Of a stretch of DNA of 64,000 nt, positions 7,350 to 16,697 are shown one piece after another. Position numbers and translations under genes: made by a program. Numbering within the stretch: the stretch's first letter is position 1; the number at the start of each line of letters is the position of its first letter. This DNA is from JAGIBJ01 sp032119595. GTDB taxonomy: Bacteria; Actinomycetota; Thermoleophilia; Solirubrobacterales; Solirubrobacteraceae. The notes below the pieces were generated by a model. The model was given only the letters and a program-made list of their open reading frames with translations, searched no databases and was not told where the DNA came from. The stretch lies in NCBI GenBank assembly GCA_032119595.1, contig JAUMBQ010000003.1, forward strand, positions 124,001-188,000, read 5' to 3'.

Positions 7350-9941
7350 ATGAGCTACTTCGCCCCGGGCGTGTACACCGAAGAGGTCGCCTCCGGCCCG
7401 CAACCGATCGCGGCCGCGCCGACGAGCGTCGCCGCGCTGGTCGGCAGCACAGAGAAGGGTCCGTTCATGAAGCCGACCCGCGTGACGGGCTGGTCGGAAT
7501 ACGTGACCCTGTTCGGCGGCCCGATCTCCCGCGGCTTCTCGGCCGAGTCCGTCGCCGGGTTCTTCGACAACGGCGGCCCGGCCGTCTACGTCGTGCGCGT
7601 CGACCCCTCCACGCAGGCTGCCTGGCTGGTCAAGGACGGCACCGGAACCGACAGCTTCACGATCGACGCCTCCTCGCCCGGCACGTGGGCCAACGACCTG
7701 CAGATCACCACGACCCCGGACGAAGCCGGTGGCAGCGGGCGGCTCTACTCCAGCACCATCACCGCGGCGAAGTCGATCCCGCAGACCACCCCGACCGACA
7801 TCGACGTGAGCTCGACGGCGGGCGTCTCGATCGGCGACGTGCTCTCCGTGATCCGGCCCGGCCTGGCGGCCGCCGAGGTGACCGTCTCGGCCATCACGCC
7901 CACCGGACTGAAGGTGACGAACGCTGCTGCGGCCGCCGTCGCGGTGGTCAACGGGACCGGCCTTGCGACCGTCGCCAAGACCGGCGCCACGACGGTGCGA
8001 CTGGCGTCCGCCAACGGCCTCCGGCAGGGCGACCTGCTCGTCGCGCAGCTCCCCGACCGCAACCGCATCACCGCACTCGTGAGCACCGTGGAGAATCAGG
8101 GCGCCGGCATGGCCGTCACGCTGTCGTCCGGGCTCTCCGCCGACATCGCAGCCGCGCAGTTCGCGTCACGCACGGTGCGATACCGCGCTGAGGCGCTGAA
8201 CCCGGACAAGAACGTGAGCCTCGGCTCGGTCGGCGCGACCTTCGTCGACGGCGACCTCGCGCCGGTCGCCGCCGATCTCGGCGCGACGAAGTACCGCGCC
8301 TACGCCGCCAACGGCGTCTACGGGGAATGGGTCAACGGCAACAGCCGGTTCGAATTCGACGCACAGCCGTCGAGCGGACCCATCGAGTTCGAGGGACCGC
8401 TCCTGGCCCACCGGTACGTCGCAACGCTCGACCTCACGGCCATCCCGGCCGCCGAGCGGCTGGCGCACATCAGCACCCAGCTCGACTTCGTTCCGCAGGA
8501 CACCGCGGTCGAGCTCACCGGGCCCGGACCGATCACCAAGGTCACGATCACGAAGGTCGCGACCGCGTTCACCGTCCCCGGCGGCTCGGATGCCACCCAG
8601 AATTTCACGACGGCCACGGTGCTCCTGCCTACGGACGCACGCAAGGGCGCCGTCGTGCGGTCGGTCGCGGCGATCGCCGTCGGCGAGTTCGTCGACTTCG
8701 GTGGCGCGCTCGGCGCACTGGCGGTGACGGAGGTCGAAAGCCCCGCCTCCACCGTCTACGTGCTCACCTTCGCCGAGAACCGCGACCTCGCCACCGCCAC
8801 GGGCGGCCGCTACAAGGTCAAGGCCATCCTGCCCACGGAGTTCTTTCCGCTGCGGTTCACGCTCGACGTCTCGAGCGGCGGCGTGCTGCAGGAGCGGTTC
8901 TCGAACCTGGGCCTGCACCCCAGCCATCCCTTCTACTACGTGAAGGACGGCCAGGTGAACGGCGTCTCCAAAATGATTCAGGTCAACCCACGAAGCGCGA
9001 CGGCGGCCGCGGCGAGCGCCGAGTCCGTCTTCCCGGCGACGATCGAGAGCACCCGCTCCGGCGCCGACGCCGTCGCAGGCCCACAGGACTACCGCGACGG
9101 CTTCGCGAAGCTCGAAGAGGAGCCGGAGCCCGCGATGGTCCTGTGCCCGGAGAGCACGATGCTCGCCGATGAGCTCAACGCCGCCGACGTGATCGGCGCG
9201 ATGGTCACCCACTGCGAGCAGTTCCGCCGCCTGGCGATCGTCGATTCCCCCGACGAGTCTGACGACCAGGAACTCGTGAAGTGGCGCAATCGCACGGTCG
9301 CGAGTACGTATGCGTCGGTCTACGCGCCGCACGTGATGATCACGCCGCTGGACCGCGACTCGGTCGACCGCTTCACGGTCGTCCCGCCCAGCGGATTCGT
9401 CGCCGGAATGATGGCGCGCGTCGACCGCACGCCGCCCGGTGTGGCGACCGCGCCAGCCAACCAGGAGATCAAGCGGATCGTCGGCCTCACGCAGACGTAC
9501 ACGTCGCGCAAACAGGAGCTGCTGAATCCCAACGCAGTCAACGTGATCCGCGCGTTCCCGGGCCGCGGGATCCGCGTCTGGGGCGCCCGCAACGCCACCG
9601 ACGACATTCCGTTCCGCTACACGAACGTCCGCCGGCTGTTCAACGCGATCGAGACGTCGATCGATCGCGGCACGCAGTGGGTCGTCTTCCAGCCGAACAC
9701 CGCCTCCACCTGGCTTCGCGTCCGCGTCTCCGTCGAGGGCTTCCTCGAGCAGCGCTGGCGCGCCGGCGAACTCGCCGGCAACACGCCGGAGGAGGCCTTC
9801 AGCGTCCGCGTCGGACTCGGGGAAACGATGGTCGAGGACGACGTCGACCTCGGTCTCGTGATCGTCGAGGTCGCCATCGCTCCGGTCAAACCGGCGGAGT
9901 TCGTCGTGTTCCGGTTCAGCCACAAGCGGATCACCGCGTAA
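7350..9941 (+). CDS. Contractile tail sheath protein (large form)
   Basis: 863-residue sheath subunit of the injector. The N-terminus (MSYFAPGVYTEEVASGPQPI ... VAALVGSTEKGPF) and the C-terminal third from about residue 595 (LCPESTMLADELNAADV..., NAVNVIRAFPGRGIRVWGARN, WVVFQPNTASTWLRVRVSVEGFL, KPAEFVVFRFSHK) are typical phage/Afp2-type sheath core. Residues about 90-590 form a long beta-rich insertion that should lie on the outer surface. Usual eCIS sheaths have about 350-500 residues and often two or three paralogues; here there is one. Start chosen at ATG 7350, which has GAGAAGG upstream; the frame also runs in from 7287. Confidence 0.94.
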   Translation: MSYFAPGVYTEEVASGPQPIAAAPTSVAALVGSTEKGPFMKPTRVTGWSEYVTLFGGPISRGFSAESVAGFFDNGGPAVYVVRVDPSTQAAWLVKDGTGTDSFTIDASSPGTWANDLQITTTPDEAGGSGRLYSSTITAAKSIPQTTPTDIDVSSTAGVSIGDVLSVIRPGLAAAEVTVSAITPTGLKVTNAAAAAVAVVNGTGLATVAKTGATTVRLASANGLRQGDLLVAQLPDRNRITALVSTVENQGAGMAVTLSSGLSADIAAAQFASRTVRYRAEALNPDKNVSLGSVGATFVDGDLAPVAADLGATKYRAYAANGVYGEWVNGNSRFEFDAQPSSGPIEFEGPLLAHRYVATLDLTAIPAAERLAHISTQLDFVPQDTAVELTGPGPITKVTITKVATAFTVPGGSDATQNFTTATVLLPTDARKGAVVRSVAAIAVGEFVDFGGALGALAVTEVESPASTVYVLTFAENRDLATATGGRYKVKAILPTEFFPLRFTLDVSSGGVLQERFSNLGLHPSHPFYYVKDGQVNGVSKMIQVNPRSATAAAASAESVFPATIESTRSGADAVAGPQDYRDGFAKLEEEPEPAMVLCPESTMLADELNAADVIGAMVTHCEQFRRLAIVDSPDESDDQELVKWRNRTVASTYASVYAPHVMITPLDRDSVDRFTVVPPSGFVAGMMARVDRTPPGVATAPANQEIKRIVGLTQTYTSRKQELLNPNAVNVIRAFPGRGIRVWGARNATDDIPFRYTNVRRLFNAIETSIDRGTQWVVFQPNTASTWLRVRVSVEGFLEQRWRAGELAGNTPEEAFSVRVGLGETMVEDDVDLGLVIVEVAIAPVKPAEFVVFRFSHKRITA

Positions 9942-9974
9942 CCGCGTTCGCCAGCGACCAGACCCGAGGACATC

Positions 9975-10433
9975 ATGGCCACAGAACTCTCCTACCCACT
10001 CACCGCGCTGCACTTCTCCGTCGACTTCGGCGGGCAGACCGGCCTCAGCTTCTCCGAGGTCAGCGGCCTCACGGCCGAAGTGGAGGTCGTGGAGTACCGC
10101 GGCGGCTTCGACCCGAACCCGTTCGTCGGCAAGCAGCCGGGCCTCAAGAAGGCCGGCAACGTGACGCTGAAGCGCGGCATCATGGACAAGGCTGCGGCCG
10201 CCGTCCTCTACGAGCGTTACGCCCAGGCGCAGACCGCCGCGTTCACGCGCGAAGAGGTCACCATCTCGCTGCTCAACAGCACGCGCGGCATCGCCATGAC
10301 CTGGACGCTCACGCAGGCCTGGCCGGTGAAGATCGAAGGCCCAGGCCTGAAGTCGACCGGCACCGACGTCGCGATCGAGTCGGTCGAGCTTGCTTGCGAG
10401 GCGATCAAGGTCACCGTCGGAACCGGCTCGTGA
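9975..10433 (+). CDS. Inner tube protein (gp19/Hcp-like, Afp1/Pvc1 family)
   Basis: 152 residues with the gp19/T4-tube pattern: YPLTALHFSVDFGGQTGLSFSEVSGL near the N-terminus, the GNVTLKRGIMD strand, WTLTQAWPVKIEGPGLK, and the closing IESVELACEAIKV. Hexamers stack to form the tube that carries the payload and spike through the contracting sheath. A purine-rich GAGGAC lies just upstream of ATG 9975. The stop overlaps the GTG of the second tube gene. Confidence 0.95.
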   Translation: MATELSYPLTALHFSVDFGGQTGLSFSEVSGLTAEVEVVEYRGGFDPNPFVGKQPGLKKAGNVTLKRGIMDKAAAAVLYERYAQAQTAAFTREEVTISLLNSTRGIAMTWTLTQAWPVKIEGPGLKSTGTDVAIESVELACEAIKVTVGTGS

Positions 10434-10891
10434 GCGTCGCGGGCCAGATCGAGCGCCCGCAGCTCGGCGCGTTCTTTCGCTTGTCGATCACGGGCGTCGA
10501 CGCCGTCAACTTCAGCGAGTGCGTCGGGCTGTCGAGCGAGATGGGCACGGAGGAGTATCCGGAGGGCGGCGAGAACCGCTTCGTGCACCGATTCCCGGTG
10601 CGCGGCTCCTCGCCGAACCTCGTGCTGAGCCGCGGCGTGGCCTCCAGCGACGCGCTGTGGACGTGGTACGCGCAGCACCTCACGGGCTACGTGCTGCCGC
10701 GCGACGGGCAGATCGAGCTGCTCACCAAGGACGACGACTCCGGCCGGCCCGCGCGGGTCTGGGCGTTCCGGCGCGGCTACCCCGTGAAGATCGCCGGCCC
10801 GGATCTCAACGCGATGACGTCCGCCATCGCAATCGAGTCGATCGAGATCGCCCATCACGGCATCTCGCTCGTCCCGCTGGCCGGGATCTGA
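10430..10891 (+). CDS. Second tube protein / tube initiator (gp19-like, Afp5/Pvc5 position)
   Basis: 153 residues from a GTG overlapping the TGA of the first tube gene. It has the same fold signature (LGAFFRLSITGVDAVNFSECVGLSSEM, NLVLSRGVASSDALWTWY, RVWAFRRGYPVKIAGPDLN, IAIESIEIAHHGI). In PVC and Afp the second, diverged tube protein forms the first ring on the spike and nucleates the tube. Its position just before DUF5908, LysM and spike genes fits that role. Confidence 0.93.
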   Translation: MSVAGQIERPQLGAFFRLSITGVDAVNFSECVGLSSEMGTEEYPEGGENRFVHRFPVRGSSPNLVLSRGVASSDALWTWYAQHLTGYVLPRDGQIELLTKDDDSGRPARVWAFRRGYPVKIAGPDLNAMTSAIAIESIEIAHHGISLVPLAGI

Positions 10892-10895
10892 CGCG

Positions 10896-11069
10896 ATGTC
10901 GGTGCTGATCAACCAGGTGATCACCGAGGTCGTCCTCGGCGACGAACGCACGCCCAACGACGGGGCGGGCGGCGCGGGCGCCCCGCGCGACGACGCGTTC
11001 GTCGAGCAGGTCGTCCGCGCAGCCACCGAGCGCGTCCTGGAATCCCTGCGGCGTGAGTGGGACCGATAA
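10896..11069 (+). CDS. DUF5908-type small eCIS protein, 57 aa
   Basis: Short gene (MSVLINQVITEVVL, a Gly/Ala-rich middle, then EQVVRAATERVLESLRREWDR). Small proteins of this kind occur between the initiator tube and LysM genes in many eCIS loci (Afp6/Pvc6 position; DUF5908). The C-terminal half is probably a helix. It begins 4 nt after the previous stop, and its TAA abuts the ATG of the LysM gene (TAAATG). Confidence 0.82.
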   Translation: MSVLINQVITEVVLGDERTPNDGAGGAGAPRDDAFVEQVVRAATERVLESLRREWDR

Positions 11070-11747
11070 ATGGAACTCGACGACGTCCTCCTCGCCAAGC
11101 TCACGATCGCGCCGTTCCTGGACCAGGAGTTCACGCAGCCCGCGGGAACGCCGTGGCTCGCGCTGTTCAACCCCACCGAGCTGAGCTTCTCCCACAAGAA
11201 CAACTACAGCTCACCGCCGCCCGGCGGGTCGTCCAAGCCGCAATTGGCCTACACCGGTGGTGAGGCCGACCAGGTGTCGCTCGACCTGTTCTTCGACGGC
11301 ACCGGCGTGGTGGAATCACTCCAGACGGTCGGTGAGCGCGTCGACGCCCTGCTGGATCTCGCGTCGTTCCAGGGCGACACCCACATGCCGTACTACCTGC
11401 ACGCGCATTGGGGCCGGTTCGACTTCCGCGGTGTGCTGACCCAGGCCGACGTGACCTACACGCTGTTCGACCGGTTCGGCCAGCCGCTCCGGGCGAAGGT
11501 GAAGATCACGCTCCTGGAGGCGGTCGCCCCTCGCACGCTCGAAGCCGAAGAGCGGCGCGAATCGCCCGACCTCTACCAGTCGTGGCTGGTCGAAGAGGGC
11601 CAGCGGCTGGAGCAGATCGCGTTCCAGGTTTACGGCTCAGCCGACTACTGGCGGCCGCTCGCGCAGGCCAACGGGCTCCGCAATCCGCGCTCGCTCTACG
11701 CCGGGCAAACCTTGGTCCTGCCACCCCTCGCTGCGGCCGCCGCATGA
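11070..11747 (+). CDS. LysM-domain tube/baseplate adaptor (Afp7/Pvc7, gp53-like)
   Basis: 225 residues. The N-terminal ~165 residues (AKLTIAPFLDQEFTQP, ALFNPTELSFSHKNNY, VSLDLFFDGTG, FRGVLTQADVTYTLFDRFG, KVKITLLEAV) are the conserved eCIS LysM-protein body. The C-terminal ~50 residues are a LysM fold (YQSWLVEEGQRLEQIAFQVYG ... ANGLRNPRSLYAGQTLVLPP). The homologue joins the tube initiator to the spike in the baseplate hub. Stop overlaps the next start (ATGA). Confidence 0.93.
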   Translation: MELDDVLLAKLTIAPFLDQEFTQPAGTPWLALFNPTELSFSHKNNYSSPPPGGSSKPQLAYTGGEADQVSLDLFFDGTGVVESLQTVGERVDALLDLASFQGDTHMPYYLHAHWGRFDFRGVLTQADVTYTLFDRFGQPLRAKVKITLLEAVAPRTLEAEERRESPDLYQSWLVEEGQRLEQIAFQVYGSADYWRPLAQANGLRNPRSLYAGQTLVLPPLAAAAA

Positions 11748-13483
11748 CGGCCGGGGCCAGCACCGCCAGCACGCCGGATCGCCCCGAGTTCGAGGTGAGC
11801 GTCGACGGCACCGCGCTCGCACCGCTCGAGCAGCAGGACGTGTCGGAGGTCGACCTCCACGAGGAGGTTGGACGCCACACGCGCCTCACGATCCTCGTGC
11901 AGAACTGGGACCCGGACAAGCGCGCCGTGCGCCACTCCGACACCGCCCTCTTCCAGCCCGGCAAGGCCATCACCCTGCGGCTCGGCTACCACAGCAAGCT
12001 CGAGCTGCTGTTCGACGGCGTCATCAGCGAGCTCGCGACGCATTTCAGTGCCGGGCAGTCGTCGATGCTGGTCGTCGAAGCGCGGTCCCGATCGATCCAG
12101 CTCGCCCATCCGCCACGGTCGAGGGTCCTGGAGGACGTCAACGACGGCGACGTCGTCTCCGCGATCGCCGCCGACTACTCGCTCACGGCGGACACCGCCG
12201 ACGGCCTCGACCAAGACGCCGTGGTGATCGACGACCGCTCCGACTGGGACTACCTCACGACGCGCGCCAGCGAGCTCGGCTGGGTGACCTACACCCGCGG
12301 CAAAACGCTCGTGTTTCGGCCGCCGGCGAAGCCGGCCAGCACCCTGCCCACCCTCGCCTGGGGCGAGCGCGCGCTCACCGAACTCCACCTCAGCCAGGAC
12401 ATCTCGAAGGTGGCCGAGCCCTTCACCGCCACCGGCTGGAACCCGACGTCGCTGGAGGCCGAGGAAGGTGACGCCGACGCCGCCAAAGCGAACGTCAGCC
12501 ACGGCGATCGACCAGCCGTCGACACCGCACTCAGCGATGCTGGCTGGCCACTGCGCGAGGAGGCCGTCGTGCACGCCACGCCGCTCGACCTTCCTGAGCT
12601 GGAAGAGGTGGCGCTGGGACGCGCGACGACCGACGCGCTCGCGCACATCAGCGGGCGCGGCGTCGCCGTCGGCACCACCGATCTGCGCGCCGACGCGTGG
12701 ATCGCGGTGACCGGTGTGGGCACGCGCATGAGCGGCCCGCACTACGTGAGCGCGACACGCCACCGCCTGAGCGCTCGCGGCTACATCACCGAGTTTCAGC
12801 TTGGACTTCCGCGTCCGCTGCGCCCGCCGGCTCCCCGCGCCGAGACGACGCCGGCGCTGCAGATCGGGATCGTCGAGGACCTCGACGATCCCCTCAAATG
12901 GGGCCGCGTGAAGGTCGCCACGCCGTGGCGTAAGCCCGGACCCGAGGCGGTCTGGGCGCGCGTCGCGACCCTCGATGCCGGGCCGAAACAGGGCACCTGG
13001 TTCATCCCGGACATCGGTCAGGAGGTCGTCGTGGCGACGCTCGGCGCCGACGACCGCCACCCCGTGATCCTCGGTTCGCTCTGGAACGGCAAGCAGGAGC
13101 CACCTGAGCAGATGGACCCCAAGAAGAACGACATTCGCGCGATCGTCTCGCGTTCCGGGCACAAGATCCGGATCGACGACGGTAGTGATGCGACGGTGGA
13201 GATCGCGACCGCAGGTGGGCGCACCTTCACGCTGGCTGACGGCGACGCCTCGGTCGAGCTGGTCGACGATGCCGGCTCGATCAAAATCAGCAGCGCCGGC
13301 GTGGAGATCACCGCCGGCAAAGGCGACATCACGCTCAAAGCATCCGGCGGCAAAGTGATCGTCGACGCGGGCGGGATCGAGGCCAAGGCCACGGGCCCGG
13401 CGTCCCTGGAAAGTTCAGCGACGCTCGACGTCAAGGCGTCGGCCAAGCTGACCCTCAGCGGCGCGATGGTGGCGATCGGATGA
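11744..13483 (+). CDS. VgrG/gp5-gp27-like central spike protein (Afp8/Pvc8)
   Basis: 579 residues from the ATG overlapping the LysM stop. The first ~330 residues resemble the gp27/VgrG barrel domains (FEVSVDGTALAPLEQQDVSEV, ITLRLGYHSKLELLFDGVIS). An OB-fold of the gp5 type spans about 370-460 (QIGIVEDLDDPLKWGRVKVATPW ... GTWFIPDIGQEVVVATLG ... HPVILGSLWNGKQEPP). The tail is a repetitive beta helix (DGSDATVEIATAGG, DITLKASGGKVIVDAGG). The trimer forms the spike at the particle centre. There is no lysozyme domain. The tip is probably completed by the PAAR protein encoded at 3833-4132. Confidence 0.95.
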   Translation: MTAGASTASTPDRPEFEVSVDGTALAPLEQQDVSEVDLHEEVGRHTRLTILVQNWDPDKRAVRHSDTALFQPGKAITLRLGYHSKLELLFDGVISELATHFSAGQSSMLVVEARSRSIQLAHPPRSRVLEDVNDGDVVSAIAADYSLTADTADGLDQDAVVIDDRSDWDYLTTRASELGWVTYTRGKTLVFRPPAKPASTLPTLAWGERALTELHLSQDISKVAEPFTATGWNPTSLEAEEGDADAAKANVSHGDRPAVDTALSDAGWPLREEAVVHATPLDLPELEEVALGRATTDALAHISGRGVAVGTTDLRADAWIAVTGVGTRMSGPHYVSATRHRLSARGYITEFQLGLPRPLRPPAPRAETTPALQIGIVEDLDDPLKWGRVKVATPWRKPGPEAVWARVATLDAGPKQGTWFIPDIGQEVVVATLGADDRHPVILGSLWNGKQEPPEQMDPKKNDIRAIVSRSGHKIRIDDGSDATVEIATAGGRTFTLADGDASVELVDDAGSIKISSAGVEITAGKGDITLKASGGKVIVDAGGIEAKATGPASLESSATLDVKASAKLTLSGAMVAIG

Positions 13484-13902
13484 CCGAGCGCATCGATCCG
13501 CAGTACCCGCACGTCGGCGTCGGCTGGAAGTTCCCTGTGCGATTTGACGAGCACGGCGTCGTCGAGCGGTCCGTCGATGAAGAGCACGTGGTCGAGGCGA
13601 TGCGGATTCTGCTGCGCACCGGTCAGGGCTCCCGCGCCATGCGGCCCGAATTCGGAGCCGGCGTGGACCGCTACGTGTTCGGCTCCCGCACCACCGATGC
13701 CTGCTTCCAGCTCGCCACCGACGTCCGCCGCGCTCTGATGCTCTCCGAGCCGAGAGTGCTCATCGACCGGGTCGAGGCGACGCCGTCGCTCGAGGACGAC
13801 GCCCGCATCGACGTCCTTCTGGAGTTCCGGCTCGATCGCCATCGGCGCCCGTCGAGTCTGGTCCTGCCGTACTACGTCGACGGAAGCGTGCAGCCCGCAT
13901 GA
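13480..13902 (+). CDS. gp25-like baseplate protein (Afp9/Pvc9)
   Basis: 140 residues with the GPW/gp25 fold signature: GVGWKFPVRFDEHGVVERSVDEEHVVEAMRILLRTGQGSR, MRPEFGAGVDRYVF, and the terminal beta strands (IDVLLEFRLDRHRRPSSLVLPYY). In T4 and PVC, gp25 family proteins hold the first sheath ring to the baseplate wedges. ATGA overlap with the spike gene upstream and an overlap with the gpJ-like gene downstream. Confidence 0.94.
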   Translation: MTERIDPQYPHVGVGWKFPVRFDEHGVVERSVDEEHVVEAMRILLRTGQGSRAMRPEFGAGVDRYVFGSRTTDACFQLATDVRRALMLSEPRVLIDRVEATPSLEDDARIDVLLEFRLDRHRRPSSLVLPYYVDGSVQPA

Positions 13903-16697
13903 GCACCGTCCCGCCAGCAGTTCCGCCCGTCGACGCAGACGGCGTTCGCCGTGGGCTCGCGGCTGCGGCCACGCGCACCCCCCTGCCGCTGCCGGCGGGG
14001 TCGACGCCGACCACGTGGGGCAACGCGCTGTTCGACGCCGCAGGCGAGTGGGCGGATGTGACCGAGCCGAGCCAGGCGCTCCTGGAGGCCTTCAGCGTGC
14101 TGCACGCCGGGCTCGGCGATCATCTCGCCACCGCCCCAGCGCGTCTCCAAGGCGCCTGGCTCCGAGACATCGTCGGCATCGAGCCGCTGGCCGGTGCCGC
14201 CGACTCCGTCGTGGTCGCCGCCACCGCCGAGCCGACCGCAACGCCGATCACCATCCCGGCCGGCACCGCGGTACGCGCGAAGGACTCCGCCAAGCAGGAC
14301 CGCAGGTACCTGACCAGCGAAACGATGACCGTGCACGGCTTCGAGGTGATCGACGTCCTCGCCCACGGCGCAACCCTCGACGCAGCGGCCTCGACCGCCG
14401 CCAGCGCGACCGCCAGCACCGCCGACGATCTCGCAGTGCCCGTGCACGACTTTGCGTCGCGTTGGGCCGACCGCTCCGTGCCGTTCGATGCGTTCGCGCC
14501 GCTGTTGCCCGGCTCGGCGATGGACGCCTCGATCGTGGCGCCGCACCGATTCTTCGTGCTGGCCGATGTGCTCGCCTTCCCGAGCGGCTCGATGACCGTG
14601 CGCGTGACGTTCAACGGCGCCAGCGACGACGTGCGCATCCTGGACGGCGCGGTCTGGGAGTTCTCGGGGCCCGGGAACGTGAGCCAGGCGGTTCGGGTCT
14701 CGTCGACGGCGACGACCGTCGTGCTGCAGCTCGACGGAGGCTGCGCGCCCGCCGACGTCGTCGGCACCTCCTCGCCGTATCTGTGCGTCTCGCTCCCCGC
14801 CGGGGCGTGCACCCCCAGCACCCTTGCGTTCGCCGCCGCGAGCGTGTCGGTGGAAGTCACGCAGCGCCTCGAGATCCCGATCGACGGGGCGTTCGCGGGC
14901 GAAGGCAAGCTCGACGCGACGAAGGAACTCGTTCCGTTCGGGCCCGTTCCCCGACGCGGCGACGCCTTCTACGTCCGCAGCGACGAGGCCTTCGGGAAGC
15001 CGCTCGCTTCCGTCACGGTCGACGTCTATCGACCGCCGGCGTCGCAGGCCGGAAGCATCGTCAACGCGCTCAGTCTCGTCGAGGCCAAGGCCAAGGTCGA
15101 ACAAGGGGGCCCCGGCGCGGTCAAGGCACCGTCAAAGCCCAATCTCCCCGACCGCCAAGTCGTCTGGCAACGGTTCGACGGGACGCACTGGATCGATGTG
15201 ACGGGTCCATTGGAGGACTTGGAGTCGTTCACGGCCCAGATGGCCGGAGCGCCGTCGCAGCCGTGGAGCCAACCGATCGACCTGGGCGGCGTCGGGCATT
15301 TCGTGCGGGCCTACATCGAGGATGGCGACTTCGGCTGGACCCAATACCAGCAGGGCATCGCGACCTTCTCGACCGAAGCCGCCAAAGGCAAGAGCGGAAG
15401 TCCGGACCCATCGGCGCTGATCCCGCCAGAGCCGCCACGCGTGACGAGCGTGAACGTGACCTACTCGACCGTCGCGGTCTCGCCAGCCTCGCTGGTGAGC
15501 ATCGACGGCTGGGGCGAACGACGCCCGGGCTCTGGCCCGCACGCGCTCTTCAGCGTCCCCTTCGAGCTGGGCGGTGAGGACGCCGGCATGATCGCGATCG
15601 GCCTCAGTCTGTCGGAGCGGGCGCTCGGCACCGCGGTTGCGCTGTACCTCGACGTGGAGTCGGCGCCGGCCTGCGGCGCCGACCCCGACTCGCCGCTGCG
15701 GTGGGAGTACTGGTCGGCCGACGGCGATTGGGCGCCACTGGATGTGGCCGACGGGACGTCCGGACTGCGGCAGTCCGGACTGCTGCGGTTCGTTGCGCCG
15801 ATCGAATGGCCGGAAGGCGCAGCCGGCACCTCAGCGAACGAGGGCCGCTGGATCCGTGCCGTCACGCCCGACCCGCTGGCCGTCGGCGTGCTCCTCGCGA
15901 TCGTGCCCGATGCGGTGGTGGCTGTTCAGGAGCCGGCCGAGACGGCACCCGCAACCGCCTACGAGCCGCTCCTTCCCGGCCAGGTGAAGGGACTGCTGAT
16001 CGCCGCGCCGGGCATCAAGAAGCTGACGAATCCGATCGGCGGCGTGCCAGGCCGAGCCCCGGAGGCTGAGCTCGATGCGACTTCGCTGGAGCGGGCCGCC
16101 GGCGCGGTGCGCCATCGCTGGCGGGCCGCGAACGCCTGGGACTGCGAGCAGCTCATCCATGAGCGTTTCCCGGAAGTCGCCGCTCTGCGCTGTCTCCCAC
16201 ACACGAACCCGTCCGGCGCCAGCGAGCCCGGCTGGATCGGCGCGGTCGTCGTGCCGCAGTCCACCGACCGCATGCCGCTGCCGAGCATGAGCCTCGCCGA
16301 GCGCATCCGCAACGAGCTGCAGCCCGCGATGGCGGTCCACGCGCAGCTTGCCGTGCTGTGCCCGCTCTACGTGCCGGTCACCGTCGATGCCGACCTCATT
16401 CTCACCCCAGGCGCTGCGGCGATTGACGCGCGCGTGGCGATCACGGCAGCCCTTGAGGCGTTCCTCCATCCGACGGCGAACCGCCCTGCCCGGTTCGGAC
16501 GTGAGCTGTTTGCGTCGACCGTCGCCGCCTGGATCGAGACCCGCCCCGAGGTCGACCACCTGACGCGCTTCGTCTTGCTCGCTCCCGGCCCCGGCGCACC
16601 CACGCCCGCCCCTGTCGAGCGTGTCACGGTCGATCCCTGCCGGGGCATGATCGCGTCCGCCGGAGACCATCTCCTCAAGCTCACGGAGCAGCTATGA
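13899..16697 (+). CDS. Baseplate assembly protein, gpJ/gp6-like (Afp11/Pvc11)
   Basis: 932-residue baseplate wedge component. It begins with a short N-terminal segment (VRRGLAAAATRTPLPLPAGS, WADVTEPSQALLEAFSVLHAGLGD), then a beta-rich central body. The C-terminal quarter has the baseplate-J pattern (LERAAGAVRHRWRAANAWDCEQLIHERFPEVAALRCLPH ... MAVHAQLAVLCPLYVPVTVDADLIL ... FLHPTANRPARFGRELFASTVAAWIETRPEVDHLTRF). Family members link gp25 and the inner baseplate to tail fibres. It overlaps both neighbours by 4 nt. Confidence 0.9.
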   Translation: MSTVPPAVPPVDADGVRRGLAAAATRTPLPLPAGSTPTTWGNALFDAAGEWADVTEPSQALLEAFSVLHAGLGDHLATAPARLQGAWLRDIVGIEPLAGAADSVVVAATAEPTATPITIPAGTAVRAKDSAKQDRRYLTSETMTVHGFEVIDVLAHGATLDAAASTAASATASTADDLAVPVHDFASRWADRSVPFDAFAPLLPGSAMDASIVAPHRFFVLADVLAFPSGSMTVRVTFNGASDDVRILDGAVWEFSGPGNVSQAVRVSSTATTVVLQLDGGCAPADVVGTSSPYLCVSLPAGACTPSTLAFAAASVSVEVTQRLEIPIDGAFAGEGKLDATKELVPFGPVPRRGDAFYVRSDEAFGKPLASVTVDVYRPPASQAGSIVNALSLVEAKAKVEQGGPGAVKAPSKPNLPDRQVVWQRFDGTHWIDVTGPLEDLESFTAQMAGAPSQPWSQPIDLGGVGHFVRAYIEDGDFGWTQYQQGIATFSTEAAKGKSGSPDPSALIPPEPPRVTSVNVTYSTVAVSPASLVSIDGWGERRPGSGPHALFSVPFELGGEDAGMIAIGLSLSERALGTAVALYLDVESAPACGADPDSPLRWEYWSADGDWAPLDVADGTSGLRQSGLLRFVAPIEWPEGAAGTSANEGRWIRAVTPDPLAVGVLLAIVPDAVVAVQEPAETAPATAYEPLLPGQVKGLLIAAPGIKKLTNPIGGVPGRAPEAELDATSLERAAGAVRHRWRAANAWDCEQLIHERFPEVAALRCLPHTNPSGASEPGWIGAVVVPQSTDRMPLPSMSLAERIRNELQPAMAVHAQLAVLCPLYVPVTVDADLILTPGAAAIDARVAITAALEAFLHPTANRPARFGRELFASTVAAWIETRPEVDHLTRFVLLAPGPGAPTPAPVERVTVDPCRGMIASAGDHLLKLTEQL

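Noticed and set aside
8166..10013. 615-codon minus-strand frame opposite the sheath and tube genes
   Set aside because: No recognisable motif; the plus strand holds strong sheath and tube signatures in the same place.
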